A DNA stretch of 64,000 bases from Chitinophaga pinensis (lineage in GTDB: Bacteria > Bacteroidota > Bacteroidia > Chitinophagales > CAIOSU01). The position numbers and the translations under genes were made by a program. A model generated the notes under the pieces. That model searched no databases, was not told where the DNA came from, and saw nothing but the letters and a program-made list of their open reading frames with translations. The DNA lies in NCBI GenBank assembly GCA_945901065.1, contig CAMDKI010000010.1, positions 1 through 64,000 of the forward strand. Direction: 5' to 3'. Below are positions 1 through 7,101 of this stretch, piece after piece (the stretch's first letter is position 1; each line of letters begins with the position of its first letter).

Positions 1-24
1 GCAGGCAAGTTGATTTGGAATAAC

Positions 25-98
25 GGTCGCGTAGCTCAGCCGGATAGAGCATACCGATTTCAAATCGGGACGGTTTTGGGTTGCGGGGTCTCATGAAA
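25..98 (+). pseudogene. tRNA-like copy 1 (UCA-type anticodon loop, broken T arm)
   Basis: The first 26-30 bases match the 5' part of the intact tRNA-Arg at 215, including the acceptor 5' strand and D arm. The anticodon arm is replaced by a different stem-loop with loop TTTCAAA, whose central triplet is TCA. The 3' half has no recognisable T arm, and no 3' strand complements the acceptor. It is the first of a series with exact 95-bp spacing (25, 120, 215). The boundary at 98 is nominal. It is a tRNA-derived repeat, not a plausible functional tRNA. Confidence 0.6.
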
Positions 99-119
99 GG
101 AATTGAAATATAGAATAAC

Positions 120-193
120 GGTCGCGTAGCTCAGCTGGATAGAGCATCCCGATTTCAAATCGGGACGGTTTTGGGTTGCGGGGTCTCATGAAA
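120..193 (+). pseudogene. tRNA-like copy 2 (UCA-type anticodon loop, broken T arm)
   Basis: This is a second copy of the same unit, nearly identical to the first. Here the anticodon stem is a perfect CCCGA/TCGGG pair closing the loop TTTCAAA (anticodon-position TCA). As in copy 1, the T arm and 3' acceptor strand are absent. It sits one 95-bp period upstream of the intact tRNA-Arg. The intact stem-loop with a broken 3' half suggests duplication followed by loss of function, or recombination between different tRNA genes. Confidence 0.6.
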
Positions 194-214
194 GGAATTG
201 AAATATAGAATAAC

Positions 215-288
215 GGTCGCGTAGCTCAGCTGGATAGAGCATCTGCCTTCTAAGCAGACGGTCATGGGTTCGAATCCCGTCGCGATCA
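215..288 (+). tRNA. tRNA-Arg (anticodon TCT)
   Basis: A full cloverleaf can be drawn. The acceptor GGTCGCG pairs with CGCGATC (one G-U), followed by discriminator A. The D arm closes with GCTC/GAGC. The anticodon stem TCTGC/GCAGA has loop CTTCTAA, giving anticodon TCT for AGA codons. The T arm carries the standard TTCGAAT loop. CCA is not encoded. It is the last and only intact member of a three-unit 95-bp tandem series. Confidence 0.95.
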
Positions 289-395
289 CAGCTTTGGTTT
301 TCAGTTGAGTGATTTTAGGTATCTCAATAGGTAATTCATTTTGTGTTCATTTTTAACTACCGCACCATACAACCATAGGTCTGTATTCGGTTAGA

Positions 396-1625
396 ATGGC
401 CTGGCCTTCGTTCAACTTACCTACCGCGCTAGGTTACATTTACCCACCATTCCCATTTATCCAATATCTTTATAGTGTGTTGGTGCTCGCAATCCTCCTT
501 TTTACCCTCCTAGTAGTGGCCGTTTACATGGGCCTCATGCAGTTTTATAGCTGGGGTTGGATATTGACGCCAATATTTGAACCAAAGAGTACTTATCTGC
601 CACAAAGTAAAGTAACGGTGCTGGTGCCGGCGCGCAACGAAGCCAGCAATATAGCGCAAGTACTGCTATGTTTAAAGGCACAAAGTTATCCCGCATCATT
701 GCATGAAATACTGGTAGTTGACGACCATAGCGATGATAGTACAGCTGCAATAGCCTTGGGCTTGAATGTAAAAACCATAACTCTACCCGAAGGTCTTCAA
801 GGTAAAAAAGCAGCCATTACTTACGGTGTAGCTCTATCATCGGGCAACCTTATCATAACCACCGATGCCGATTGTCAGATGGGCACCAATTGGTTGAGCA
901 CCATAGTACAGTATTATGAGCAGCACAACCATAGGGTTGTTACTGGGCCGGTATCTTTCAATCGTGGTGCATCAGCTAGCAACAATTCCCTTTTGCATTA
1001 CTTCCAGAGTCTTGATCTGATGGGGTTAATGTTTATTACAGCAGGTAGTCTTCGTTTCAAGTTTCCGCATATGGCCAATGGCGCGAACTTTGCGTTCGAG
1101 AAAAAGCTGTTTACTGCGTTAAACGGTTATTCGGGTATCGATAATACCCCAACTGGCGATGACATTCTCTTTTTGTTGAAAGCACACAGTCATTACCCTG
1201 GCTGTGCCGGCTTTGTTAAAGCCAAAGAGGCTATAGTAACTACCGCCAGTGCCAATAGTTGGGCGGCATTTTGGCAGCAACGCAGGCGTTGGGTAAGCAA
1301 ATCGGATGGTTTTGGCGATGTTCGGCTTACGGCTATATTGGTGTTCTATTATTTTTATGCCTTGTTAACGGTGTTGTTTGGCATAACCATGTTTTTTAAG
1401 CCACTGTTCTTTCTGCCATTTGGTATCTTATTTTTGGGAAAACTTGTTTCTGAAGTGGTGATAATGGCGCATGCAGCAGCTTTTTTCGGCAAAATGAGAG
1501 AATTGCTGTGGTTTATTCCAGCTCAAATAGTGCACATTTATTATGTATTGCGTATAGGTATTGAGGCCAAAATGTTTAAATATAGCTGGAAAGGCCGCAG
1601 CACGTACCCCCAAAAGGCTAAATAA
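396..1625 (+). CDS. membrane glycosyltransferase, family 2
   Basis: A processive-type GT-A glycosyltransferase of 409 residues. One N-terminal membrane segment (about residues 24-48) precedes the cytoplasmic catalytic domain, and two or three hydrophobic segments lie at the C-terminus (about 312-385). The GT2 fold signature VLVPARNEASN is at 75-85, the nucleotide-sugar and metal acids are VVDDHSDD near 107-114 and DAD at 157-159, the catalytic acid region is TGDD at 253-256, and the QxxRW motif of processive enzymes is present as QRRRW at 295-299. Substrate and acceptor cannot be read from the sequence; a lipid or polysaccharide acceptor at the inner membrane is likely. It stands alone, upstream of a permease gene that shows no obvious functional link. 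Confidence 0.85.
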   Translation: MAWPSFNLPTALGYIYPPFPFIQYLYSVLVLAILLFTLLVVAVYMGLMQFYSWGWILTPIFEPKSTYLPQSKVTVLVPARNEASNIAQVLLCLKAQSYPASLHEILVVDDHSDDSTAAIALGLNVKTITLPEGLQGKKAAITYGVALSSGNLIITTDADCQMGTNWLSTIVQYYEQHNHRVVTGPVSFNRGASASNNSLLHYFQSLDLMGLMFITAGSLRFKFPHMANGANFAFEKKLFTALNGYSGIDNTPTGDDILFLLKAHSHYPGCAGFVKAKEAIVTTASANSWAAFWQQRRRWVSKSDGFGDVRLTAILVFYYFYALLTVLFGITMFFKPLFFLPFGILFLGKLVSEVVIMAHAAAFFGKMRELLWFIPAQIVHIYYVLRIGIEAKMFKYSWKGRSTYPQKAK

Positions 1626-1705
1626 TAGCCTTTTCCCTATTTTTACCCTTGCTTACACTCCGCAATTCTTTATTTTAGTTACTTTCACATTTGTTGGCGC
1701 ACAGT

Positions 1706-2935
1706 ATGAAAGAAAAGCAGGGACAGTCGCCCAGTGCAAGGGCTTTTAACAGATTTATTCGCAACCGCTCGGCCATGGTAGGCATGGGCATTACCCTGTT
1801 GTCAGTTATTGTAGCACTATTAGGTTATCTAATTACCCCCGATTCTACTCCTTTTGCCAACGAACAAATACTGCCCATAAATTATAAGTCTCCTGGCTTT
1901 GAAATACAAATGCTGAAGGTTCGAAAGAACAGAGAAGTACCCGAAACTGGCTTTTTTAGCCAAATGCTTTATGGTGCGCCCAATGCTTATACTTTAGCTC
2001 CGCTTAATAGCTACCAAATAATCGGGGATACACTTTACGCTGAGACCTTTGCAGGCGATAGTAATCGATCGAAACCTGAGAAATACCATTTGGTTGATTT
2101 GGTCTTTGCTATCGATGAAACGAATCCTAATATCCAGCACGAAGGCGAAACTATTTATTACAACGATTTGGCAGGCCAGCAACAATCAGTTTTGGCAAAG
2201 GAGCTAACCGTTAGGGTGGAGAAGGAAAACTTTGCGACACACACCTATTATCTAGGAACTGATAAATACGGGCGCGATATTTTGAGCCAGTTGATGATAG
2301 GCACGCGCGTATCTTTAATGGTGGGCTTAATGGCCATGATTATTTCGGTGCTGCTGGGTGTTGTATTGGGTGCTTTGGCTGGTTATTTTGGGGGTTGGTT
2401 GGATGATGTTATCATGTATCTAGTAAACGTTATTTGGGCCATACCTACCATACTTTTGGTTTTCGCAATTGCTATCGCTTTTGAGGACCGTGGTTTGTGG
2501 CAGGTGTTTTTTGCCATTGGCGTAACTATGTGGGTTGAGGTAGCCCGTATTGTGCGCGGGCAGGTCATAAGCATGCGCGAAATGCAGTTTGTTGAGGCGG
2601 CCAAAAGTTTAGGATATAGCGAAGGCAGAACCATTTTTAAGCACATATTGCCAAACATAACTGGGCCAATTATCGTACAAGCAGCGGCAAACTTTGCTTC
2701 GGCTATTTTGATAGAGGCAGGCCTCAGCTATTTGGGTCTTGGCGCAAAAACTGAGGTGCCAACTTGGGGCCGCATGCTCAGCGACAATTATGGTTACATT
2801 ATCAGCGGTAATAATTCGTTTCTGGCACTATCGCCCGGCATTGCCATAATGTTGCTGGTGTTGGCGTTTAATCTGCTCGGAAATGGTTTGAGAGATGCAT
2901 TTGATGTAAAAACAAGCTTACAAAGTAATCGGTAA
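1706..2935 (+). CDS. ABC transporter permease, DppC/OppC type
   Basis: Inner-membrane permease subunit of a peptide/nickel-type ABC importer. I chose the ATG at 1706; an in-frame TTG at 1691 would add five residues. From the ATG, one membrane segment (about 23-45) is followed by a long periplasmic stretch (about 46-185) and then the BPD_transp_1 domain, which opens with GTDKYGRDILSQ, a hallmark of DppC proteins. The EAA loop that contacts the ATPase reads EAAKSLGYSEGRTIFKHILP. Typical DppC proteins are about 300 residues, so this 409-residue version carries an insertion between TM1 and the core. No ATPase, DppB or binding-protein gene is adjacent, so partners must be encoded elsewhere. Substrate unknown. 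Confidence 0.85.
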   Translation: MKEKQGQSPSARAFNRFIRNRSAMVGMGITLLSVIVALLGYLITPDSTPFANEQILPINYKSPGFEIQMLKVRKNREVPETGFFSQMLYGAPNAYTLAPLNSYQIIGDTLYAETFAGDSNRSKPEKYHLVDLVFAIDETNPNIQHEGETIYYNDLAGQQQSVLAKELTVRVEKENFATHTYYLGTDKYGRDILSQLMIGTRVSLMVGLMAMIISVLLGVVLGALAGYFGGWLDDVIMYLVNVIWAIPTILLVFAIAIAFEDRGLWQVFFAIGVTMWVEVARIVRGQVISMREMQFVEAAKSLGYSEGRTIFKHILPNITGPIIVQAAANFASAILIEAGLSYLGLGAKTEVPTWGRMLSDNYGYIISGNNSFLALSPGIAIMLLVLAFNLLGNGLRDAFDVKTSLQSNR

Positions 2936-2970
2936 AAAGTAGTATATTTAGACTTAGGGCTAAGCAATTG

Positions 2971-4218
2971 ATGAAGGAAACACATCCGGAAACTATCGTG
3001 GACGATAAAGTAGCACATCTAGAAAGGTTGCTAACTGTCAAGCAATTGCAGATCAATTCGTTATTGGAAGTGTCTCAAGCTATCAATAACAATTTCTCTA
3101 CTTCGGCCCTTTTTCGCATCTACGAGTTTATCCTTCGTGCGCAAATGGGCATTCAACGGTTGTTGGTTTTTATTAAAAACGATAAGTGGGATTGCGTTTG
3201 TAACTCGGGCGTAAGTGATTCGTTCCGCGAAATCAACGTCGATATCGATTTATCTTCATTCCGCAACATTGCTACCATTAACGTCTCTCGAAACGAGAAA
3301 CTGAAGGAGTTTGACGTTATTATACCAGTACTGCACAAGGATACGCCCTTGGCTTACGTACTTATTGGCGACTTGAAAACGGACGATAACGATTCGCTAG
3401 AAGAGAAACTGAAGTTCATACAAACCATTACCAATATTGTTATTGTGGCCGTGGAGAACAAAAAGCTCTTCAATAATCAGATTCAGCAGGAAGTAATGCG
3501 CAAAGAGCTTGAGTTTGCAGCCAAAATGCAGTCAATGCTTATACCAAGCGACTTGCCCAATAATAGTGTGATAGAGATGGCCTCGGTATATTTGCCGCAC
3601 CACGATATTGGCGGTGATTATTACGACTGCTTAGAGATTTCGGAAACGGAACTGCTCTTTTGCATAGGCGATATATCAGGTAAAGGTATTGCAGCGGCTT
3701 TGTTGATGGCCAACTTTCAGGCCAACCTTCGTGGAGAGGTAAGCAAGCTCGATAATCTTGGAGAGTTTGTTCAGTACCTGAACGTAAAGGTTAACCAGAT
3801 AACCAAAGGGGAAAAGTTTATTACCCTATTTATTGGTGTATACAATAGCGAAACACGCATTTTGAGGTATGTAAACGCTGGTCACAACCCACCCTTGTTG
3901 TTAAAAGAGGGAGCCATAACCGAACTTGATAAGGGCTGTACATTATTGGGCATGTTCGAAGCGCTGCCAGTGATGCGCATTGGTAAGGAAAGAATACCTG
4001 AAGGTGGTGTGCTGATAAACTATACTGATGGGTTGATTGACTTTGAAAACGGCAAAGGCGAGTATTTCTCTCAAGAGCGTTTGGAAAGTTTCTTGATTAG
4101 TAATGGCGAGCTACAAATGGAGGATTTCAATAAAGGCCTCTTGAAATACGTATCCGACTTTAAAGGCGAAGGCTTGTTTATTGACGACATTACCATCCTA
4201 AGTTGTCGTTTCTTCTAA
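2971..4218 (+). CDS. GAF-like plus SpoIIE-type PP2C serine phosphatase
   Basis: A signalling phosphatase of 415 residues. The N-terminus has a short coiled segment (about 10-45), followed by a GAF-like sensor region (about 45-165), a helical linker and a PPM/SpoIIE catalytic domain from about 180 to the end. Metal-binding acids are visible in GGDYYD (214-219), DISGKG (234-239) and the terminal DDIT (405-408). Such proteins dephosphorylate anti-sigma-factor antagonists in partner-switching systems, but no STAS or HATPase partner is encoded nearby. The ATG at 2971 is preferred over an in-frame TTG one codon upstream. It lies 35 bases after the permease and may be co-transcribed with it. Confidence 0.88.
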   Translation: MKETHPETIVDDKVAHLERLLTVKQLQINSLLEVSQAINNNFSTSALFRIYEFILRAQMGIQRLLVFIKNDKWDCVCNSGVSDSFREINVDIDLSSFRNIATINVSRNEKLKEFDVIIPVLHKDTPLAYVLIGDLKTDDNDSLEEKLKFIQTITNIVIVAVENKKLFNNQIQQEVMRKELEFAAKMQSMLIPSDLPNNSVIEMASVYLPHHDIGGDYYDCLEISETELLFCIGDISGKGIAAALLMANFQANLRGEVSKLDNLGEFVQYLNVKVNQITKGEKFITLFIGVYNSETRILRYVNAGHNPPLLLKEGAITELDKGCTLLGMFEALPVMRIGKERIPEGGVLINYTDGLIDFENGKGEYFSQERLESFLISNGELQMEDFNKGLLKYVSDFKGEGLFIDDITILSCRFF

Positions 4219-4274
4219 GATACCGTCCTAATTATTCTCAATCTTAAATCTGCAATTTTTAATTGCCCAGCGCA

Positions 4275-4787
4275 TCAGGGCTTCTGCATTACGGTGCCAC
4301 AGTTTTTGCAAGTGCGCAATTCTTCGCTGTTGTAAAAAGTCTGCATTACCTTGGGCAGTTGGGTTACAATATCGGTTAGTGCAAAATACTCTTCATACAG
4401 TTTGTGGTTGCAGTTTTCGCAATACCAAAGAAAGCCATCTTGTTCTCCCGCTTTGCGATAGCGCTCAATTACCAAACCTACTGAGTTGGCAGGCCGCTGT
4501 GGCGAATGTGGCACGCGCGGCGGCAACAGAAAGATGTCTCCTTCGTTGATGTGGATATCAATAGGTTTACCATCTTCAATTATCTTTACTACAATGTTAC
4601 CCTCTAGTTGATAAAATAGTTCCTCACCCTCTTCCCAATGATAATCTTTACGGTTGTTTGGGCCGCCCACCACCATTACAATAAAGTCGTCGTTACCTTT
4701 ATACACCTGCTGGTTGCCAACAGGCGGTTTAAGCAAGTGGCGGTTATCGTCAATCCACTTTTTGATGTTAAAGGGGCGAGTTATCAT
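4275..4787 (-). CDS. nbaC: 3-hydroxyanthranilate 3,4-dioxygenase
   Basis: A cupin dioxygenase that opens the ring of 3-hydroxyanthranilate to give 2-amino-3-carboxymuconate semialdehyde in kynurenine-type tryptophan catabolism (EC 1.13.11.6). At 170 residues it has the bacterial length. The catalytic iron triad is visible as His50, Glu56 and His94 in the H-x5-E and PRVPHSP contexts. The C-terminal rubredoxin-like metal site is intact with CENC (123-126) and CKNC (160-163). It is transcribed against its neighbours and has no pathway gene directly adjacent, but an AMSDH-like dehydrogenase lies at 17550. Three heptad units lie just upstream of its start. Confidence 0.93.
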   Translation of the reverse strand: MITRPFNIKKWIDDNRHLLKPPVGNQQVYKGNDDFIVMVVGGPNNRKDYHWEEGEELFYQLEGNIVVKIIEDGKPIDIHINEGDIFLLPPRVPHSPQRPANSVGLVIERYRKAGEQDGFLWYCENCNHKLYEEYFALTDIVTQLPKVMQTFYNSEELRTCKNCGTVMQKP

Positions 4788-4798
4788 GTTGGTTTCGA

Positions 4799-4819
4799 AT
4801 TACAGGTTGCGAGTTGCAG
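4799..4819. repeat. heptad array, three units (GTTGCRR type)
   Basis: Reads ATTACAG, GTTGCGA, GTTGCAG in exact 7-base steps, 12 bases upstream of the dioxygenase start codon. It uses the same words as the arrays at 10703 and 57359. Confidence 0.5.
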
Positions 4820-4884
4820 AAACATCTGCAGCTCTTTAAAGTTAGCAAAACTTAGCTAAGTAGGAAAAGATAAGAATTTTTAGA

Positions 4885-4918
4885 AGTACCAAGTACGATT
4901 TACGATTGCGATTTGAAA
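4885..4918. repeat. heptad array, TTTACGA type (left arm)
   Basis: Units AGTACCA, AGTACGA, TTTACGA, TTGCGA (one base short) and TTTGAAA. The same words recur at 58238 and 30840. It is roughly the reverse complement of the array at 5091-5118. Confidence 0.55.
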
Positions 4919-5090
4919 TGTGACCAAGTAAGTTCCTCCCCTTTTTCAGGCATGTCATTTTGAGCGGAGCCGAAAGAGGGAGGTTAGGAGGGGGTTGCTG
5001 AGTTGAGCAATGAATTTGAGATTACATCTGATTCGAATTCAGGCATATTATTACAGCCCAATTACCTAAAACCCCCTGCACTTTTATTAG

Positions 5091-5118
5091 TTTCACATCT
5101 CTCCTTTCATATTTCGTA
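5091..5118. repeat. heptad array, TTTCATA type (right arm)
   Basis: Units TTTCACA, TCTCTCC, TTTCATA, TTTCGTA in phase, ending ten bases before the SDR start codon. It partly matches the inverse of the array at 4885-4918 and resembles the words at 6011-6080. Confidence 0.5.
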
Positions 5119-5128
5119 TTTTGACGCC

Positions 5129-5923
5129 ATGAATTTAGATCTTACCGGAAAGTATGCCCTAGTAGGTGGTGCCAGCAAGGGCATCGGCCGTGCCGTGGCC
5201 GAAGAGTTGGCACTATTGGGTGCTAACGTGATATTAATGGCCCGCTCGCAAGATTTATTGCAGCAAGCAGTAGCGGCATTGCCCAATAACGGTACCCAGC
5301 AGCACCACTATATTGTGGCCGATAATAGCCAACCACAAGCCTTACGCGAGGCGGTGGTGACATTTATGCAAGAGCACAATTTGTTTACGATACATATATT
5401 GGTTAACAACACCGGAGGCCCCGCTGGCGGTCCTGCTATTGACGCCAAGCCTGAGGAATTTGTAGGCGCTTTTACCAACCACTTGTTATGCAACCAACAC
5501 CTTGCCCAAATATTGGTGCCAGGCATGAAGGCTGCGGGTTTTGGGCGCATCATCAACATCATAAGCACAAGCGTAAAGCAGCCTATACCTGGTCTTGGCG
5601 TGAGCAATACCATCCGAGGGGCGGTGGCCAACTGGGCTAAAACCCTGTCGTTAGAGTTGGGCCAATATGGCATAACCGTAAACAACGTATTACCAGGCTT
5701 TACCGAAACTGAACGATTGGAGAGTATCATTGCAAATAAAGCCTCCAAAACAGGCAATGATGAAGCTGCAGTCATTGAACAAATGAAACAGGAAACCCCT
5801 GCCCGCCGCTTTGCCACAGCCAACGAAGTAGCCGCCGCCGCCTCCTTTTTGGCCAGCCCAGCCGCTGCTTATGTTAATGGCATTAATCTGCCAGTAGATG
5901 GTGGAAGGACTGCGAGTCTTTAA
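5129..5923 (+). CDS. divergent SDR oxidoreductase (BKR-like, no YxxxK)
   Basis: A short-chain dehydrogenase/reductase-fold protein of 264 residues. I start it at the ATG at 5129, which gives the usual MNLDLTGKYALV opening; an open frame reaches 126 bases further upstream through repeat DNA. The nucleotide-binding glycine motif is the variant GGASKGIG and the structural NNAG motif reads NNTGG. Where classical SDRs have Tyr-x3-Lys, this protein reads SNTIRGAV, so the catalytic Tyr and Lys are missing, although serines precede it (IISTSV). This matches the known FabG-like subgroup with an imperfect catalytic tetrad. A reductase function should not be assumed; substrate unknown. Confidence 0.85.
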   Translation: MNLDLTGKYALVGGASKGIGRAVAEELALLGANVILMARSQDLLQQAVAALPNNGTQQHHYIVADNSQPQALREAVVTFMQEHNLFTIHILVNNTGGPAGGPAIDAKPEEFVGAFTNHLLCNQHLAQILVPGMKAAGFGRIINIISTSVKQPIPGLGVSNTIRGAVANWAKTLSLELGQYGITVNNVLPGFTETERLESIIANKASKTGNDEAAVIEQMKQETPARRFATANEVAAAASFLASPAAAYVNGINLPVDGGRTASL

Positions 5924-5925
5924 TT

Positions 5926-5949
5926 AGATGTGAAATGGGAAATCTGAAA
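5926..5949. repeat. heptad array, AAATSTG type (left arm)
   Basis: Units AGATGTG, AAATGGG, AAATCTG and a partial fourth, beginning two bases after the SDR stop codon. They are the approximate inverse of the units at 6011-6080. Confidence 0.5.
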
Positions 5950-6010
5950 CTTTGTGTTTAAATTTTTCAAATTTGCCTTACCTAGTAGTTCGATTGGTAA
6001 TTAGAAGTTT

Positions 6011-6080
6011 CTCATTTCAAATTTTATATCTCACATTTAATTTTAACTTTCTCATTTCACATTTCATATCTCGCATTTGG
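6011..6080. repeat. heptad array, CATTTCA type, ten units in phase
   Basis: Ten consecutive 7-base units in one phase, starting CTCATTT, CAAATTT, TATATCT, CACATTT and ending CATTTCA, CATTTCA, TATCTCG, CATTTGG. The last unit contains the TTG that is the only usable start of the GYDIA kinase gene, so the array runs into the translation start. Confidence 0.6.
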
Positions 6081-7033
6081 AAACGCCTCCCCTTCGATAT
6101 TACGCCCACGGTAAATTGCTGCTTAGCGGCGAGTATGCCGTATTGGATGGTGCTTTGGCTTGGGCCGTACCAACCAAATATGGACAGTGGTTGGAAATTT
6201 TCCCTGATTCGCCGGGCATGATAGTTTGGCAGGCATTGGATAATGAAGAAATTCCTTGGTTCGAGGCTACCATAAAACTATCCGACCTTACTGTAATACA
6301 ATACAACGATTATGGTTTTGCTACCCGTTTGGCCGAAATACTACAAGCAGTACGCAAGCAAAACCCTAACTTCCTAAAAAGTAATAGGGGTATTAAGGCC
6401 GTTACCAGGTTGGAGTTTCCGCAAGATTGGGGCTTGGGCAGCAGTTCCACACTTATCAGTTTAATAGCCCAATGGGCGGAGGTGGATGCTTATAAATTGC
6501 TTGCCGATACCTTTGGCGGTTCGGGCTACGATGTTGCCTGCGCTCAAAGCGGAACGCCCATTTTATTTAACCTGGAACAAGGTAATCCCGTTTGGGAAGC
6601 CGTAAGCCATTTACCACCGTTTAAAGAACATGTTTGTTTCGTTTATCTCGGCAAAAAGCAAAACAGCCGTGAGGGCATTGCCCGCTATAGAAAGTTGGAC
6701 ATTGATTATCCTAAGTTGGCATCAGAAATAACCCTTTGCACCATAACGATGCAAGCTGCGCAACGATTAGACACCTTGCAACAAAGTATGGAGTGGCACG
6801 AGAATTTGATAAGCAGCGCACTAGAGCTGGAAAAAGTAAAGGATAGGTTGTTCTCTGATTTCAAAGGTTCCGTTAAATCGCTAGGCGCTTGGGGTGGTGA
6901 TTTTGTAATGGCAGTAAGCCCCCTAACCACCGCCGAGGTGATGGCTTACTTTGAAGCCAAAGGCTACCATACCTTGCTTACTTGGGATGAATTGGTATTG
7001 GATGGGAATTGCATTTCGCCCAACCCGAGTTAA
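6077..7033 (+). CDS. GYDIA-family GHMP kinase
   Basis: A GHMP-superfamily small-molecule kinase of 318 residues, of the Bacteroidota family named after its GYDIA motif (GYDVA here, within GSGYDVA at 148-154). The ATP-binding GLGSSS loop is at 119-124, and the N-terminus has the superfamily start HGKLLLSGEYAVLDG (11-25). No ATG lies before this motif in frame, so I use the TTG at 6077, which sits inside a heptad repeat. It lies 68 bases upstream of the diphosphomevalonate decarboxylase and mevalonate kinase genes. That context makes a mevalonate-pathway phosphorylation, possibly of phosphomevalonate, an attractive but unproven role. Confidence 0.85.
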   Translation: METPPLRYYAHGKLLLSGEYAVLDGALAWAVPTKYGQWLEIFPDSPGMIVWQALDNEEIPWFEATIKLSDLTVIQYNDYGFATRLAEILQAVRKQNPNFLKSNRGIKAVTRLEFPQDWGLGSSSTLISLIAQWAEVDAYKLLADTFGGSGYDVACAQSGTPILFNLEQGNPVWEAVSHLPPFKEHVCFVYLGKKQNSREGIARYRKLDIDYPKLASEITLCTITMQAAQRLDTLQQSMEWHENLISSALELEKVKDRLFSDFKGSVKSLGAWGGDFVMAVSPLTTAEVMAYFEAKGYHTLLTWDELVLDGNCISPNPS

Positions 7034-7081
7034 AACTCCTTAAACCAAAAACCTTTTTATCGGTTATCCAGCCAATGGTGT

Positions 7082-7089
7082 TATTTTTG
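7082..7089 (+). promoter_or_regulatory. Bacteroidota -7 element before mvaD
   Basis: TATTTTTG fits the TAnnTTTG -7 consensus and lies 12 bases before the mvaD start. No clear TTG is seen at the expected -33 position. Confidence 0.4.
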
Positions 7090-7101
7090 TACTAGATTAC
7101 C

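Larger units (their letters stand above)
4788..5128. other. gap between divergent dioxygenase and SDR genes
   Basis: This 341-base gap holds no convincing gene. From left to right it contains the three heptads at 4799, a TTTACGA/AGTACGA heptad run at 4885-4918, a stretch at 4954-4976 containing TGAGCGGAGCCGAA, a pair of opposed C-rich and G-rich tracts (about 4932-4941 and 4976-4996) that could fold, and a T-rich heptad run at 5091-5118 that stops just before the SDR ATG. An open frame upstream of the SDR start crosses this DNA, but its translation is not protein-like. Confidence 0.6.

Noticed and set aside
25-193. Selenocysteine tRNA because of the UCA anticodon position
   Set aside because: No long variable arm, no 8-bp acceptor stem, no T arm, and no selenocysteine genes nearby; the unit shares its 5' half with tRNA-Arg.
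5003-5128. N-terminal extension of the SDR as part of the protein
   Set aside because: The family begins at the ATG at 5129; the upstream codons cross heptad repeat DNA and read as low-complexity sequence.
5952-6221. Plus-strand frame overlapping the GYDIA kinase start
   Set aside because: It is mostly the T-rich heptad array read as codons, and overlaps a well-supported kinase gene in another frame.
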